64,000 bases of DNA from Candidatus Sulfotelmatobacter sp. (GTDB lineage Bacteria; Acidobacteriota; Terriglobia; Terriglobales; Acidobacteriaceae). Location: the NCBI GenBank assembly GCA_025462865.1, contig JAOAPI010000124.1, forward strand, positions 1 to 64,000, read 5' to 3'. The translations under genes and the position numbers were made by a program. This document shows positions 8,617-17,304 of this stretch, piece by piece; within the stretch, counting starts at the first letter, position 1, and every line of letters begins with the position of its first letter. The notes under the pieces were generated by a model. That model had not been told where the DNA came from and ran no database searches. It saw only the letters and a program-made list of their open reading frames with translations.

Positions 8617-8715
8617 ATGTGGATGAGAGCGTGTGCAATTTGCAAGACAGTTCTTTTCAAGTTTCACCTGGCAGAGAAGGTGCGGTGCCAGTGTGGGTGG
8701 GAATGGGGCGACTAG
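8617..8715 (+). CDS. 32-residue zinc-ribbon-like microprotein
   Basis: The ORF begins with ATG preceded by CCAAGGAGACAAACC, a strong ribosome site with a 7-nt spacer. It encodes 32 residues with Cys6-x2-Cys9 and, after 14 residues, Cys24-x-Cys26, followed by GWEWGD. The two Cys pairs suggest a single zinc-knuckle fold, with C-x-C instead of the usual second C-x2-C. It lies alone between the consensus sigma54 promoter and the OmpR-type regulator gene, with no other gene on that transcript. Such proteins may bind nucleic acid or a protein partner; the role here is unknown. Evidence that it is real: start, ribosome site, promoter and Cys spacing all agree. It has no recognised relatives. Confidence 0.68.
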   Translation: MWMRACAICKTVLFKFHLAEKVRCQCGWEWGD

Positions 8716-8865
8716 CTACCAGGAGTAGGGAGGTCTCTCCCAAATCCAAACGCTAGACTGCGAGATATACGTCGACACGACTCAAAACGCAGCCTTAAAG
8801 TAGCGAGCGCACGTACGATTGAGGCGAGATAGCGATCGTCAATCCTGCAGAAAGACTGGTAGGTC

Positions 8866-9606
8866 ATGGCAACCACAATCGTGGCCAGGAACCCGAATCC
8901 TCGGATCGCTGTACCACGCGCTGCCTTGGCCGATCGAATCTTGGTCATTGTGGACGATCATGATTCGAAACAGGCACTGCAAACTCTTCTCAGCTTGGAA
9001 GGGTACGAGATCGAGGTCGTGGCAGACGGTCCCACTGCTCTGGAAAAGCTTGGCAAAAGACCGCCCTCGGCTCTAATCCTGGATCTAAGGGATCCCGGAT
9101 CTTCGGGCTACGATTTGTGTCGTGAGATTGCGCAATCCGCTCCTTGGCTACCCTTCGTGATTCTTGGTGTCAGCTCAGACGTTTTGGACAAGATCATTCT
9201 TCTGGAAATCGGCGCCGACGACTATCTAACCAAACCGTTCGTCCCCCGAGAACTGGCAGCGCGTTTGCGAGCCCTCATGAGACGGGTGACGCGTGCTAAT
9301 CGAGAATTCCCATACGTTTTTGACGATGTCGTGGTGGACTTTTCAACAATGGATGTGACCCGTCGAGGCGAGAAGATTCTTCTTACGGCGCAGGAATTCA
9401 AGACGCTGAAGTTTATGATTAAGAATAAGCTCCGTGTTATTTCGCGAGACCAATTTCTGAACGAAGTATGGGGATACCAAAGCTATCCAGCTACCAGAAC
9501 TGTGGATAGCCATATCCATAAGCTGCGGCAGAAGTTGGAGAGCGATCCGTCGAACCCTTCTCACTTTCTGACAGTACACGGTATGGGGTACAAATTTGTG
9601 CCCTGA
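8866..9606 (+). CDS. OmpR/PhoB-family response regulator
   Basis: The 246-residue protein has a receiver domain (about 23-140) and a C-terminal winged-helix domain (about 150-246). The receiver keeps the acidic pair in IVDDHD, a phospho-acceptor Asp in LILDLRDPGSSG and the Lys in LTKPF. The usual Thr/Ser switch region reads ILGVSSD, slightly unusual. The DNA-binding domain has the RTVDSHIHKLRQKLE recognition helix and ends in the GMGYKF hairpin typical of the family. It carries about 22 extra residues before the receiver. No histidine kinase is adjacent, so its partner is elsewhere; it lies 150 bp after the microprotein gene. Confidence 0.93.
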   Translation: MATTIVARNPNPRIAVPRAALADRILVIVDDHDSKQALQTLLSLEGYEIEVVADGPTALEKLGKRPPSALILDLRDPGSSGYDLCREIAQSAPWLPFVILGVSSDVLDKIILLEIGADDYLTKPFVPRELAARLRALMRRVTRANREFPYVFDDVVVDFSTMDVTRRGEKILLTAQEFKTLKFMIKNKLRVISRDQFLNEVWGYQSYPATRTVDSHIHKLRQKLESDPSNPSHFLTVHGMGYKFVP

Positions 9607-10000
9607 TAGTTCGCTCGGGTTCAGCGATAGACGGGTTCGACAGCTCATCTTAAGCCTGCCATAGACAACAATTGCGCACGTTACCACGACCCAACTGCTC
9701 CCACAGCCACGCTTGGCCTCATAGTTTGGGTTTTCGCTTATCTCCGTACGGCCACCCCAACAATCCGACTCTCGCCTGTGCGCGCAAACAATTAATTTAC
9801 GTCCTGCAGACAAATCTGACAAATCATGACAGTCCAGATTTTAATGACGGAATCAAACCCAACATGCACTCAGTATTGATTGTTTCAGGAATGAATTCCC
9901 CGCATCGCAGGCAGTAGGGCGTTTGCTCGGGTTCTCAAACTGGAAAAAAGCAGAGTGTAAATAACGATCATCATAACTCATTATGAAAGAAGAGGAGACC
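9607..10000. other. intergenic region before a secreted-protein gene
   Basis: No supported gene. An AT-rich stretch (9950-9985) before the secreted-protein gene may hold its promoter, but I cannot define -35/-10 boxes. The ribosome site AGAGGAG at 9991-9997 fixes the next start. Confidence 0.35.
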
Positions 10001-10435
10001 ATGCAGTATTTGTTGAAGCCTATGTTATTCGCCGTATTAACCGTACTCGGTATCGCACTTACAATCGTTCCAGCTCACGCCCAGAGTGGCAGTCGAGTCT
10101 TAGCAAACATACCGTTCGATTTCTCAGTAGGAAATACTACGCTGAAAGCGGGCAGTTATACGGTCGAGCAACTGGAATCCGGAATTCTTGCCTTTACCAG
10201 CGCGGACGGAAGGGAACACAAGTTCGAGTTGACTTTTAGGGGCGAGTCTGACGAGCAGAGCCAGGAACCCCGCCTTGTTTTCATTCGATACGGAAGCGAA
10301 GCTTTTCTGAAGAAAGTGTTTTTCTTCAGCGACGAGGATTGCGCCGAGTTGCGGGAGAGCAGCAGGGAAAGGGACCTCATCAAGAATCAAGCATCTGGTG
10401 CCGAGCTTTCTCTACTGATCCAGCCAGCACGGTGA
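10001..10435 (+). CDS. small secreted protein of an acidobacterial-type family
   Basis: The product has 144 residues, with a signal peptide (about 1-27, ending AHAQ) and a mature domain beginning RVLANIPFDFSVGNTTL-KAGSYTVEQ. Small secreted proteins with this ANIPFDFxVGN...GxY pattern are frequent in Acidobacteriota genomes (from memory) and have no established function. The domain is probably a small beta-sandwich. ATG 10001 was chosen over 9983 because AGAGGAG sits 3-10 nt before it and the shorter form begins directly with the signal peptide. It lies alone, upstream of the PQQ propeller gene and apparently not co-transcribed with it. Confidence 0.72.
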   Translation: MQYLLKPMLFAVLTVLGIALTIVPAHAQSGSRVLANIPFDFSVGNTTLKAGSYTVEQLESGILAFTSADGREHKFELTFRGESDEQSQEPRLVFIRYGSEAFLKKVFFFSDEDCAELRESSRERDLIKNQASGAELSLLIQPAR

Positions 10436-10526
10436 TTGTGGTGACGCCGGTCTTGCGAGCGTTTGACGAAGCCGCATCACGAGGAACCGATCGGCAGACG
10501 CGTGATGCACGGCTCGAAATTCTTTA

Positions 10527-10548
10527 GTGGGGGGAATGAAATCCCCAC
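10527..10548 (+). terminator. hairpin after the secreted-protein gene
   Basis: GTGGGG (10527-10532) pairs with CCCCAC (10543-10548) across a 10-nt loop. There is no T-run afterwards, so this is a terminator-like structure only. Confidence 0.3.
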
Positions 10549-10634
10549 AGGGACCGGCGTGTAATCAGCCCTAACCGTGTTGTCTTAAGTCAGCGAACCT
10601 AACCCCAACCGAAAGTCTAGGAGAACAATGCAAT

Positions 10635-12242
10635 ATGAATCTGAAGAATCGTACCTTCTCATTTCCAAAGGCGGCATTCATTAATGTTGTTGTATTATTC
10701 GTTGCTTCGACGCTGAACGCGCAAAGCCCTTCGGGACCTGGCCAATGGCGAATAGCCGGTCAGAATCTAAGCAACACATGGAGCCAGCCAGCTGAACATT
10801 CAATCAGTCCCAGCAACGTCAAGGGCCTGAAACCAAAATGGGTCTTCACGACCGGCGGAGATGTTTCTGCTACTCCTACCGTGGATGGTGATGCCGTTTA
10901 CTTCCCCGACTGGGGCGGCAATCTTTTCGCGGTCAAGAAGGAGAGCGGCCGTCTGATCTGGTCGCACAAGGTCTCCGATTACGATGGCGTCAGCGGAGCT
11001 GTTTCTCGGGTTAGCCCGGCAGTAGATCACGACCAGGTCATTATTGGAGACATTCTTAGTTCCAACCAAACACACGATGGCGCAAATGTAATCGCAGTCG
11101 ACCGGAAAACAGGAGCGCTCCGGTGGATTACGCAGGTGGAGAGTCATCCAGCCGCAATCATTACTGGATCGCCGGTTATTTTCAACGGCGTGGTTTACAT
11201 TGGCGTCTCTTCGAATGAAGAAACTCTGGCGACAAATCCCGCTTATCCGTGTTGCAGCTTTCGTGGGAGTGTAGTGGCGCTCGATGCTAAGAGCGGTGCG
11301 ATCCTTTGGAAGACCTTCGACATGCCTGATAACGGTGGACAAACAGACCAATACAGCGGCGGCGCTGTATGGCAACCGGCCGCGATTGATCCCAAGCGGG
11401 GCACTCTCTTTATCGGCACGGGAAACAACTACACCGTTCCCGCGGATGTGGTCGTTTGCCAGAACGCAAATCCAACCGCAAACTGCACTGCGCCTGACGA
11501 TTTCTTCGACGCTGCTCTCGGGTTGGATTTAAAGACCGGGCAGGTGAAGTGGTCAAAGAAGTTGCAGGGTTCTGATACTTGGACCGTAGCCTGCATAACT
11601 TCTTCAGGACCCAACCCGAATTGTCCCGTGCCCAACAGCCCGGATTTCGACCTCGGAGGAGCAGGGCCCAATCTGGTGGGCAATATTGTCGGCTTTGGGC
11701 AGAAGAGCGGCATCTTTTGGGCGCTCAATCCCGATGACGGCAACATCGTTTGGAGCACACCAGTTGGGCCAGGCGCTTCGCTCGGAGGCATCGAGTGGGG
11801 CACTGCCACCGATGGTAAGCGCATCTATGTCGCGATCGCGAATAGCGACCTTCTCCCTTACACCTTGGTCCCCTCGGGACAGAAAATTACGTGGGGAGCC
11901 TGGAGCGCACTGGATGTCACCACGGGGAAGATCCTTTGGCAGACTGCAGATCCTACGCCAGGCACGATTGACCGGGGCTCGGTAAGTGTCGCAAACGGGG
12001 TCATGTATGTGGGCTCTAACTCAGGAGAGATGTATGCCCTCGATACGACAACCGGAAACATTCTCTGGAATTTCGCGAGCGGAGGCACGGTAATCGATGG
12101 CCCCTCCATCGTAGACGGCACCGTCTATTGGGGCTCGGGTTACCGGAATATCGCTGGAACCGGAAACAACAAGGTCTTCGCCTTTAGTCTGACCCGCTCG
12201 GAAGACGGAGGCGGGCACTCCGACAGTAACGATCAGAAGTAG
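10635..12242 (+). CDS. secreted PQQ-type beta-propeller dehydrogenase-like protein
   Basis: The 535-residue protein has a signal peptide (to about residue 31, LNAQ) followed by repeated tryptophan-docking units such as VDGDAVYFPDWGGNLFAVKKESGRL and GEMYALDTTTGNILW. These mark an eight-bladed quinoprotein propeller. A vicinal Cys pair (PCCSFRG, near residue 204) matches the redox disulfide of PQQ alcohol dehydrogenases, and the blade order recalls the polyvinyl-alcohol dehydrogenase/BamB-like group. A periplasmic quinoprotein dehydrogenase is likely but its substrate is unknown. No haem c motif is present, so electrons would need a separate carrier. An ATG at 10628, out of frame, sits closer to AGGAG than the true start and would give only an 18-residue peptide. 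Confidence 0.83.
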   Translation: MNLKNRTFSFPKAAFINVVVLFVASTLNAQSPSGPGQWRIAGQNLSNTWSQPAEHSISPSNVKGLKPKWVFTTGGDVSATPTVDGDAVYFPDWGGNLFAVKKESGRLIWSHKVSDYDGVSGAVSRVSPAVDHDQVIIGDILSSNQTHDGANVIAVDRKTGALRWITQVESHPAAIITGSPVIFNGVVYIGVSSNEETLATNPAYPCCSFRGSVVALDAKSGAILWKTFDMPDNGGQTDQYSGGAVWQPAAIDPKRGTLFIGTGNNYTVPADVVVCQNANPTANCTAPDDFFDAALGLDLKTGQVKWSKKLQGSDTWTVACITSSGPNPNCPVPNSPDFDLGGAGPNLVGNIVGFGQKSGIFWALNPDDGNIVWSTPVGPGASLGGIEWGTATDGKRIYVAIANSDLLPYTLVPSGQKITWGAWSALDVTTGKILWQTADPTPGTIDRGSVSVANGVMYVGSNSGEMYALDTTTGNILWNFASGGTVIDGPSIVDGTVYWGSGYRNIAGTGNNKVFAFSLTRSEDGGGHSDSNDQK

Positions 12243-12262
12243 CGGCGGTCGATCCCGCCGCT
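12241..12262 (+). terminator. hairpin overlapping the PQQ gene stop codon
   Basis: AGCGGCGG (12241-12248) pairs perfectly with CCGCCGCT (12255-12262) across a 6-nt loop, beginning inside the stop codon. No T-tract follows. It may stabilise the transcript end or assist termination. Confidence 0.4.
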
Positions 12263-12321
12263 ATGTCATGATTGAGCTTCTCAACTGATTCCAGCTCGGC
12301 TGTGGATTGGACCTATTAACT

Positions 12322-12351
12322 ACGCGCGCGGTCAGGAGAGGCCGCGCGCGT
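12322..12351. repeat. GC-rich perfect inverted repeat
   Basis: ACGCGCGCGG (12322-12331) and CCGCGCGCGT (12342-12351) are perfect reverse complements separated by a 10-nt loop TCAGGAGAGG. It is a very stable potential hairpin with an AGGAG in the loop, 80 bp after the PQQ gene. It may be a factor-independent stop or a protein site; there is no T-tract. Confidence 0.5.
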
Positions 12352-12758
12352 CACAACTTGTAAGCACCGGATACGCTCACAGATGAAGACATTAAGACGC
12401 GATTGTCGAGTATAGCGTTGGCTCTGATCGTGAGCGCACTTACTTCGCGCACACTATACCCAAACCAATTTCGTTTCCAACATGGCGGGAGGAGCTCCTG
12501 TCACCGAACCAAGCTCTGATCGTTACAACACCGCCGCCGACCCATAGTTAGTCTCCGACGAAGCGATAGGGTTTAGTACGTTGCACACGGAGCGTTCCGC
12601 AGGGCAGCCCGCGCGATACTTGGGTTCTTCATGTCGAGTAGATCCGATCTGTGTCACCGCCATTTGACACTGATCGATTCATGACACCGATTTATTGATC
12701 AACGCGTCCCTTCAGACAGCAACTCGCTTCTTTTCAGCAGGGAATTTCCGGATACGTT
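12352..12758. other. intergenic region upstream of the acyl-CoA operon
   Basis: No supported gene. It contains TTGACACTGATCG (12664-12676) and TCATGACACCG (12678-12688), similar half-elements that could bind an activator, about 100 bp upstream of the sigma54-like site. Otherwise nothing recognised. Confidence 0.3.
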
Positions 12759-12774
12759 TGGCGGCCTACTTGCT
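12759..12774 (+). promoter_or_regulatory. sigma54-like promoter of the acyl-CoA operon
   Basis: TGGCGGC-CTAC-TTGCT keeps TGGC, TTGC and the required 10 bp between GG and GC but differs from consensus at three inner positions. The predicted start near 12785 leaves a 41-nt leader with AGAGG before ATG 12826, a sensible layout. Confidence 0.55.
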
Positions 12775-12825
12775 TTGTGTGAAGTGTCGCGAGCAGCAAG
12801 ACAAAAATAAGAAGAGAGGTTTTTA

Positions 12826-14037
12826 ATGGCAAGCCCAGCAAAAGACAGAAAGCCTGTGTCGCTACCAGCGCCCAATAGCGATTTCTATGAACTCGTCGAA
12901 ACACTGCCCGCTGAAGAGTTGGCAATTGTGAAACAAGTGCGCACTTTCATGGAGACGAACATCGCACCGATCATCACCAAGTACTGGGTCGAAGATGCTT
13001 TCCCATTTGAAATCTTGCCCGCGATAAAAGAACTCAACATTGGCGGCATCGGCATGCAGGGTTACGGCTGCAGGGGCGGAAGTGCGCAGTTATTTGGGCT
13101 GATTGCCATGGAGATGGCCCGCGTCGACTCGTCTATTGCGACATTCTTCGGTGTACACAACGGTCTGGCAATGGGCTCGATCTACCTGGGGGGATCAGAG
13201 GAACAAAAGCAGAAATGGCTGCCGCCGATGGCTCGGTGGGAAAAAATTGGCTGCTTCGGCCTGACTGAACCGCTAGTTGGTTCAGGAACCTCCCGCGGAA
13301 TGTTGACGACTGCGAAGCGAGACGGAGAAACCTGGATCATCAATGGTGAGAAGAAATGGATCGGCAACGCTCCTTGGTGCGACATTTCCATTATCTGGGC
13401 TCGCGACGTAGCGGACGACCAAGTCAAGGCGTTCATCGTGGAAAACAAAACCACGCCTGGCTTCAAAGTAGAGAAGATCCAAAACAAAATCGCGCTCAAA
13501 GTGGTCCAGAACGGGCTGATCACGATGGAAAACTGCCGAATACCGGAAGCGAACCGTTTGCAACAGGATCAGTCGTTCCGCGACACCGCCCGCGTTCTGA
13601 AGATGACGCGCTTCATGGTTGGCTGGGAGGCGACTGGATGCGCAATGGGCGCGTATGAAAACGCACTCAAGTATTGTCAGGAACGCCTTCAATTCGGAAA
13701 GCCCATCGCTTCCTTCCAAATGGTGCAAGACCTCCTCGCCAAGATGATTGCCAACATTACAGCATCGCAATGCCTCTTGGTTCGCATGGGCCAATTGCAG
13801 GCGGAAGGCAAGCTGACGGATGCGCATGCCTCGCTTGCCAAGGCGTTCACCACTGCCAAGTGCCGCGAGACGGTCGCGTGGGCACGGGAGCTACTGGGCG
13901 GTAATGGCATCACCGCAGATTACAACGTTGCCCGCTTCTTTGCCGATGCGGAAGCGCTCTACTCCTACGAAGGTACGTTCCAGATTCAGAACCTGATTCT
14001 CGGCAAAGCCATAACCGGGTTCAGCGCCTTCGTCTAG
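12826..14037 (+). CDS. acyl-CoA dehydrogenase (glutaryl-CoA dehydrogenase-like branch)
   Basis: This 403-residue FAD enzyme is expected to introduce the alpha-beta double bond into an acyl-CoA in the cytosol. The FAD/substrate motif LTEPLVGSGTSRG is near residue 145. The C-terminus has YSYEGTFQIQNLILGKAITG, whose Glu is the catalytic base position of glutaryl-CoA dehydrogenases. In the region VDSSIATFFGVHNG the Arg that binds the glutaryl carboxylate in true glutaryl-CoA dehydrogenases appears to be Ala, so a glutarate role is doubtful. It is the first gene of a seven-gene operon with 37-106 bp gaps. No electron-transfer flavoprotein genes are nearby. Confidence 0.9.
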   Translation: MASPAKDRKPVSLPAPNSDFYELVETLPAEELAIVKQVRTFMETNIAPIITKYWVEDAFPFEILPAIKELNIGGIGMQGYGCRGGSAQLFGLIAMEMARVDSSIATFFGVHNGLAMGSIYLGGSEEQKQKWLPPMARWEKIGCFGLTEPLVGSGTSRGMLTTAKRDGETWIINGEKKWIGNAPWCDISIIWARDVADDQVKAFIVENKTTPGFKVEKIQNKIALKVVQNGLITMENCRIPEANRLQQDQSFRDTARVLKMTRFMVGWEATGCAMGAYENALKYCQERLQFGKPIASFQMVQDLLAKMIANITASQCLLVRMGQLQAEGKLTDAHASLAKAFTTAKCRETVAWARELLGGNGITADYNVARFFADAEALYSYEGTFQIQNLILGKAITGFSAFV

Positions 14038-14119
14038 CGGAATAGAAGTGAACTGCGGTTTCCTATTCAACTTGTCTTGCCAAAAACTGAAGTAATAAAT
14101 AAAAGGAGCGAAGAAAATC

Positions 14120-15073
14120 ATGGCTGTTAAGTCTTCTAAATGGGAAGTCAAAACAACCGCAGCAAAGACCACAACGGCCCGCTTGTTCTTTCTCAGTGCG
14201 AGCAGTGGACAGGTGTTTTCTGCGAACCCCGACGGCTCCGATCTAAAGGTAATTGTGAGCGAGGGAAGGCGAGTTCCAGACGGCATCGTTGTGGATGTCG
14301 AGTCAGGTCACCTCTACTGGACCAACATGGGCAACCCCAGCGCCAATGACGGCTCCATCGAGCGCGCGAATCTTGACGGAAGCAACGTCACCCACATTGT
14401 TCGTCCGGGCGACACTTTCACTCCCAAGCAACTGCAACTCGATGAGAAGAACCGGAAGCTTTACTGGTGCGATCGTGAAGGGATGCGGGTCATGCGGGCG
14501 AACGTGGATGGTTCCAACATCGAAACACTTGTCGATACCAGCGAAGGCGACCCGCGTCCTGGTAAAGACATTAAGAAATGGTGCGTGGGTATCGTGCTCG
14601 ACGTCGAAGCCGGCAAACTTTATTGGACTCAGAAGGGTCCGGACAATGCCGGCGATGGACGTATCTTTCGCGCCAATCTCGAGATTCCCAAGGGCCAAAG
14701 CGCCGCCAATCGCAAAGACATCGAACTTCTCTACGAGGGCCTGCCAGAACCGATTGACCTCGAACTCGACCTTGCCAACCAAACGATCTACTGGACGGAC
14801 CGCGGCGATCCACCGCGCGGCAACACGGTTAATCGGGCGCCTATGCATCCAGCGCAGGGGAATGGCAAGAAAGAACCGGAGATTGTTTTCGACCATTTGA
14901 TGGAAGGAATCGGTATCGCGTTGGATCTGAAGGGTGGCCGCATGTTTATGACCGACTTGGGGGGATCCATCTACAGCGCGAGTCTCGATGGCTCGGACCG
15001 CAAGACGCTGCTTGCGGCGGAAGGGAACCTGACCGGCATCGCGTACGCCGAAATTCCGGAGCGCACCAGATAA
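14120..15073 (+). CDS. YWTD-repeat beta-propeller protein
   Basis: The 317-residue protein contains five clear LDL-receptor-type repeats (HLYWTNMGN, KLYWCDREG, KLYWTQKGP, TIYWTDRGD, and a diverged RMFMTDLGG), each followed by an RANLDGSN-like turn. These predict a six-bladed propeller. No signal peptide is present, so it is cytosolic, unlike eukaryotic YWTD proteins. Its place between acyl-CoA dehydrogenase and enoyl-CoA hydratase genes, with strong AAGGAG ribosome sites throughout, suggests an enzymatic or scaffolding role in the same pathway, possibly lactonase-like hydrolysis as in SMP-30 propellers (inference only). Confidence 0.8.
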   Translation: MAVKSSKWEVKTTAAKTTTARLFFLSASSGQVFSANPDGSDLKVIVSEGRRVPDGIVVDVESGHLYWTNMGNPSANDGSIERANLDGSNVTHIVRPGDTFTPKQLQLDEKNRKLYWCDREGMRVMRANVDGSNIETLVDTSEGDPRPGKDIKKWCVGIVLDVEAGKLYWTQKGPDNAGDGRIFRANLEIPKGQSAANRKDIELLYEGLPEPIDLELDLANQTIYWTDRGDPPRGNTVNRAPMHPAQGNGKKEPEIVFDHLMEGIGIALDLKGGRMFMTDLGGSIYSASLDGSDRKTLLAAEGNLTGIAYAEIPERTR

Positions 15074-15110
15074 CGCGCCTGCAAATCTTGCAATTAATAA
15101 GGAGAAGGAA

Positions 15111-15914
15111 ATGAGCTCGCTAGCTTCTGCTCTAAAACTCGAGAACGTCGTCTACGACAAGAAAGGGCCTATTGCGTATGTGACGCTGAACCGGCCAAAG
15201 GTCATGAATGCGTTGAACAAGGCGACGATCAACGAGCTGCGCGCAGCGTTCCAAGACGCGCGTGACGATTCAGCCGTCCATGGAGTCATCCTCACGGGTG
15301 CCGGTGAGAAAGCATTTGCTGCGGGCGCCGACATCGCGGAGATCGCCAACAACACAGCGGTAGAAGCAGAAGAGGCGACTCGTCGGGGACAGGCATTGAC
15401 CGACCTCATCGAGAACCTCGGCAAGCCGGTCATCGCCGCAGTGAACGGCTTTGCCCTGGGTGGCGGATGCGAGTTGGCGATGGCGTGCGCTATCAGGGTC
15501 GCTGCCGAGAGCGCGAAATTCGGCCAGCCAGAAGTAAAGCTTGGAGTCATGCCCGGCTATGGAGGCACGCAGCGCCTGCCTCGTCTCGTAGGGAGAGGCC
15601 GAGCACTCAAGCTTATCCTCTCCGGCGACATCGTCGATGCAGCTGAGGCTTACCGCATTGGCCTGGTGGACGAACTGGTGCCGGACGGACACTTGATCGA
15701 AAGCGCCGAAACTGTGTTGAAGAAGATCATTGCGAACGCTCCGATTAGCGTGAAGTACGCGCTTGAGGCGGTCAACAAAGGACTGGAGACGAGCGTGGCC
15801 GAAGGCCTGCTCATCGAAGCCGCGCTCTTCGCAGTCTGCGCTTCGACCGACGACAAGAAAGAAGGCACATCGGCATTCCTCGAGAAACGCGCGCCGAAGT
15901 TTCAGGGAAAGTAG
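15111..15914 (+). CDS. enoyl-CoA hydratase/crotonase family protein
   Basis: The 267-residue protein has the crotonase fold throughout. The oxyanion-hole segment KAFAAGADIAEI is near residue 65-75, and the two catalytic Glu positions are in GGGCELAMAC and GQPEVKLGVMPG. With both Glu present it should hydrate a trans-2-enoyl-CoA to the 3-hydroxyacyl-CoA, the step after the dehydrogenase encoded two genes upstream. ATG 15111 is preceded by AAGGAGAAGG. Closest in look to short-chain enoyl-CoA hydratases; a crotonobetainyl-CoA hydratase-type role is possible given the CaiB-like and carnitine-dehydrogenase-like neighbours but cannot be shown. Confidence 0.92.
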   Translation: MSSLASALKLENVVYDKKGPIAYVTLNRPKVMNALNKATINELRAAFQDARDDSAVHGVILTGAGEKAFAAGADIAEIANNTAVEAEEATRRGQALTDLIENLGKPVIAAVNGFALGGGCELAMACAIRVAAESAKFGQPEVKLGVMPGYGGTQRLPRLVGRGRALKLILSGDIVDAAEAYRIGLVDELVPDGHLIESAETVLKKIIANAPISVKYALEAVNKGLETSVAEGLLIEAALFAVCASTDDKKEGTSAFLEKRAPKFQGK

Positions 15915-15986
15915 AACTTTGCGCTCCACTTCGAAGTTTCAAATGACTCCCAGCCGTAACTAGTGATCGTGAAGAAGGAGATAAAA

Positions 15987-17237
15987 ATGACGGAAGGCAA
16001 CATATTTTCCGGATTGAAGGTCGTGGATTTATCGAGCTTCATTGCCGGCCCGAGCGCTGCAACAATCTTGTCTGATTTCGGTGCGGAGGTTGTCAAAGTC
16101 GAGCCGCCTGAGGGAGAGCTGTGGAGAAAGGGGCAGAAAATTCCGCCCCAGCCGCATTCAGAAGAAGCTTATCCCTTCCAATTGGCGAATCGAAACAAGC
16201 GTGGCGTTGCGGTAAATCTGAAAGCCGCGAGCGCGCAACAGGTTCTCGAGCGGTTAGCCAAGTGGGCCGATGTGTTCATCGTCAACACGCCGCATGCCGC
16301 GCGTAAAAAGTTGAAGCTCGAATATGACGATGTCGCGCAGTGGAATCCGCGTCTGATCTATGCGGATCTCACCGGCTTCGGCGAGAAAGGTCCAGACGCT
16401 GCTCTTCCGGGATTCGATCTAACGGCCTTCTGGGCGCGAAGCGGCTTGTTGTACATGATGCGCGATGCTGGAGAGCCGCCGACCTGGCCAGTAGCTGGCA
16501 GCGGTGACAATGCAACTGCGGTCTGCCTTTATGCTGCGATTCTGACTGCGCTTTATCGTCGCGAACGTACCGGAAAAGGATCCTACGTTACGACTTCGCT
16601 CCTCGCAGCGGGGGTCTGGTCGGCCAGCGTCTTTGTCCAAGCCGCTCTATGTGGTGCGAGTTTCTATGGGCTGCACGATCGAACACATCCCGCCAATGCG
16701 GCTTTGAACACGTACCGCTCTTCCGATGGCACATGGTTCGTGCTTGTAGCCACTCCTGACAAGGTTCCCGCGGTTCTGAAAGCACTGGGTCGCGAGGATA
16801 TCCTGACGGATCCGCGATTCTCGGATCCTGCCAAGCTGGCGCAGAACCGGCCGCAACTGACGGCAATGCTCGATGAAATCTTTGGTTCGCAGCCAATGTC
16901 GCATTGGTATGAGGTCTTCAACGGCGTTCACGTCCCCTTCGGCGCCGTGCGTGACCCACAGGAAGTCGTGAATGATCCGCAATTGCGAGCGAATGACATC
17001 ATCGTTCCGCTTGCAGGAGCCGGCGAGAAAATGACTTCGACCATCAACAGTCCTATTCAAGTGCACGGTGTTTCCAAAGTGCCTGCCAGACGCGCTCCGG
17101 AAATTGGCGAGCACAACGATGAAGTCCTGAAAGAGCTCGGTTTTGGAGATCAAGAAATCGACGGTCTGCGTGCTAGCGGCGCGATTCCGGGTGCACAACC
17201 AGCCAAGAACGTGGAAGAGGCAGTCCGAGCCAGGTAA
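15987..17237 (+). CDS. class III (CaiB/BaiF family) CoA-transferase
   Basis: The 416-residue protein begins with the FSGLKVVDLSSFIAGPSAATILSDFGAEVVKVEPP segment diagnostic of family III CoA-transferases. It has the catalytic Asp region LPGFDLTAFWARSG near residue 145-150. Members move CoA between two acids in the cytosol, often an incoming substrate and a product of the same pathway. ATG 15987 has AAGGAG 7 nt upstream; GTG 15963 would start inside that ribosome site. Together with the ligase gene at 18338 it gives the operon two ways to activate a carboxylic acid to its CoA ester. Confidence 0.92.
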   Translation: MTEGNIFSGLKVVDLSSFIAGPSAATILSDFGAEVVKVEPPEGELWRKGQKIPPQPHSEEAYPFQLANRNKRGVAVNLKAASAQQVLERLAKWADVFIVNTPHAARKKLKLEYDDVAQWNPRLIYADLTGFGEKGPDAALPGFDLTAFWARSGLLYMMRDAGEPPTWPVAGSGDNATAVCLYAAILTALYRRERTGKGSYVTTSLLAAGVWSASVFVQAALCGASFYGLHDRTHPANAALNTYRSSDGTWFVLVATPDKVPAVLKALGREDILTDPRFSDPAKLAQNRPQLTAMLDEIFGSQPMSHWYEVFNGVHVPFGAVRDPQEVVNDPQLRANDIIVPLAGAGEKMTSTINSPIQVHGVSKVPARRAPEIGEHNDEVLKELGFGDQEIDGLRASGAIPGAQPAKNVEEAVRAR

Positions 17238-17304
17238 GAGTCTCGGAGCAAGAGTTTCGCGGAAAACAAGCGATTGAATTGAAGTGATCTTATTGGAGGA
17301 TGAA

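Noticed and set aside
9672-9917. 81-codon ORF in the gap after the OmpR-type gene
   Set aside because: No ribosome site, low-complexity composition and no family look.
14303-14896. Antisense ORF opposite the YWTD propeller gene
   Set aside because: A shadow of the repetitive propeller codons on the other strand.
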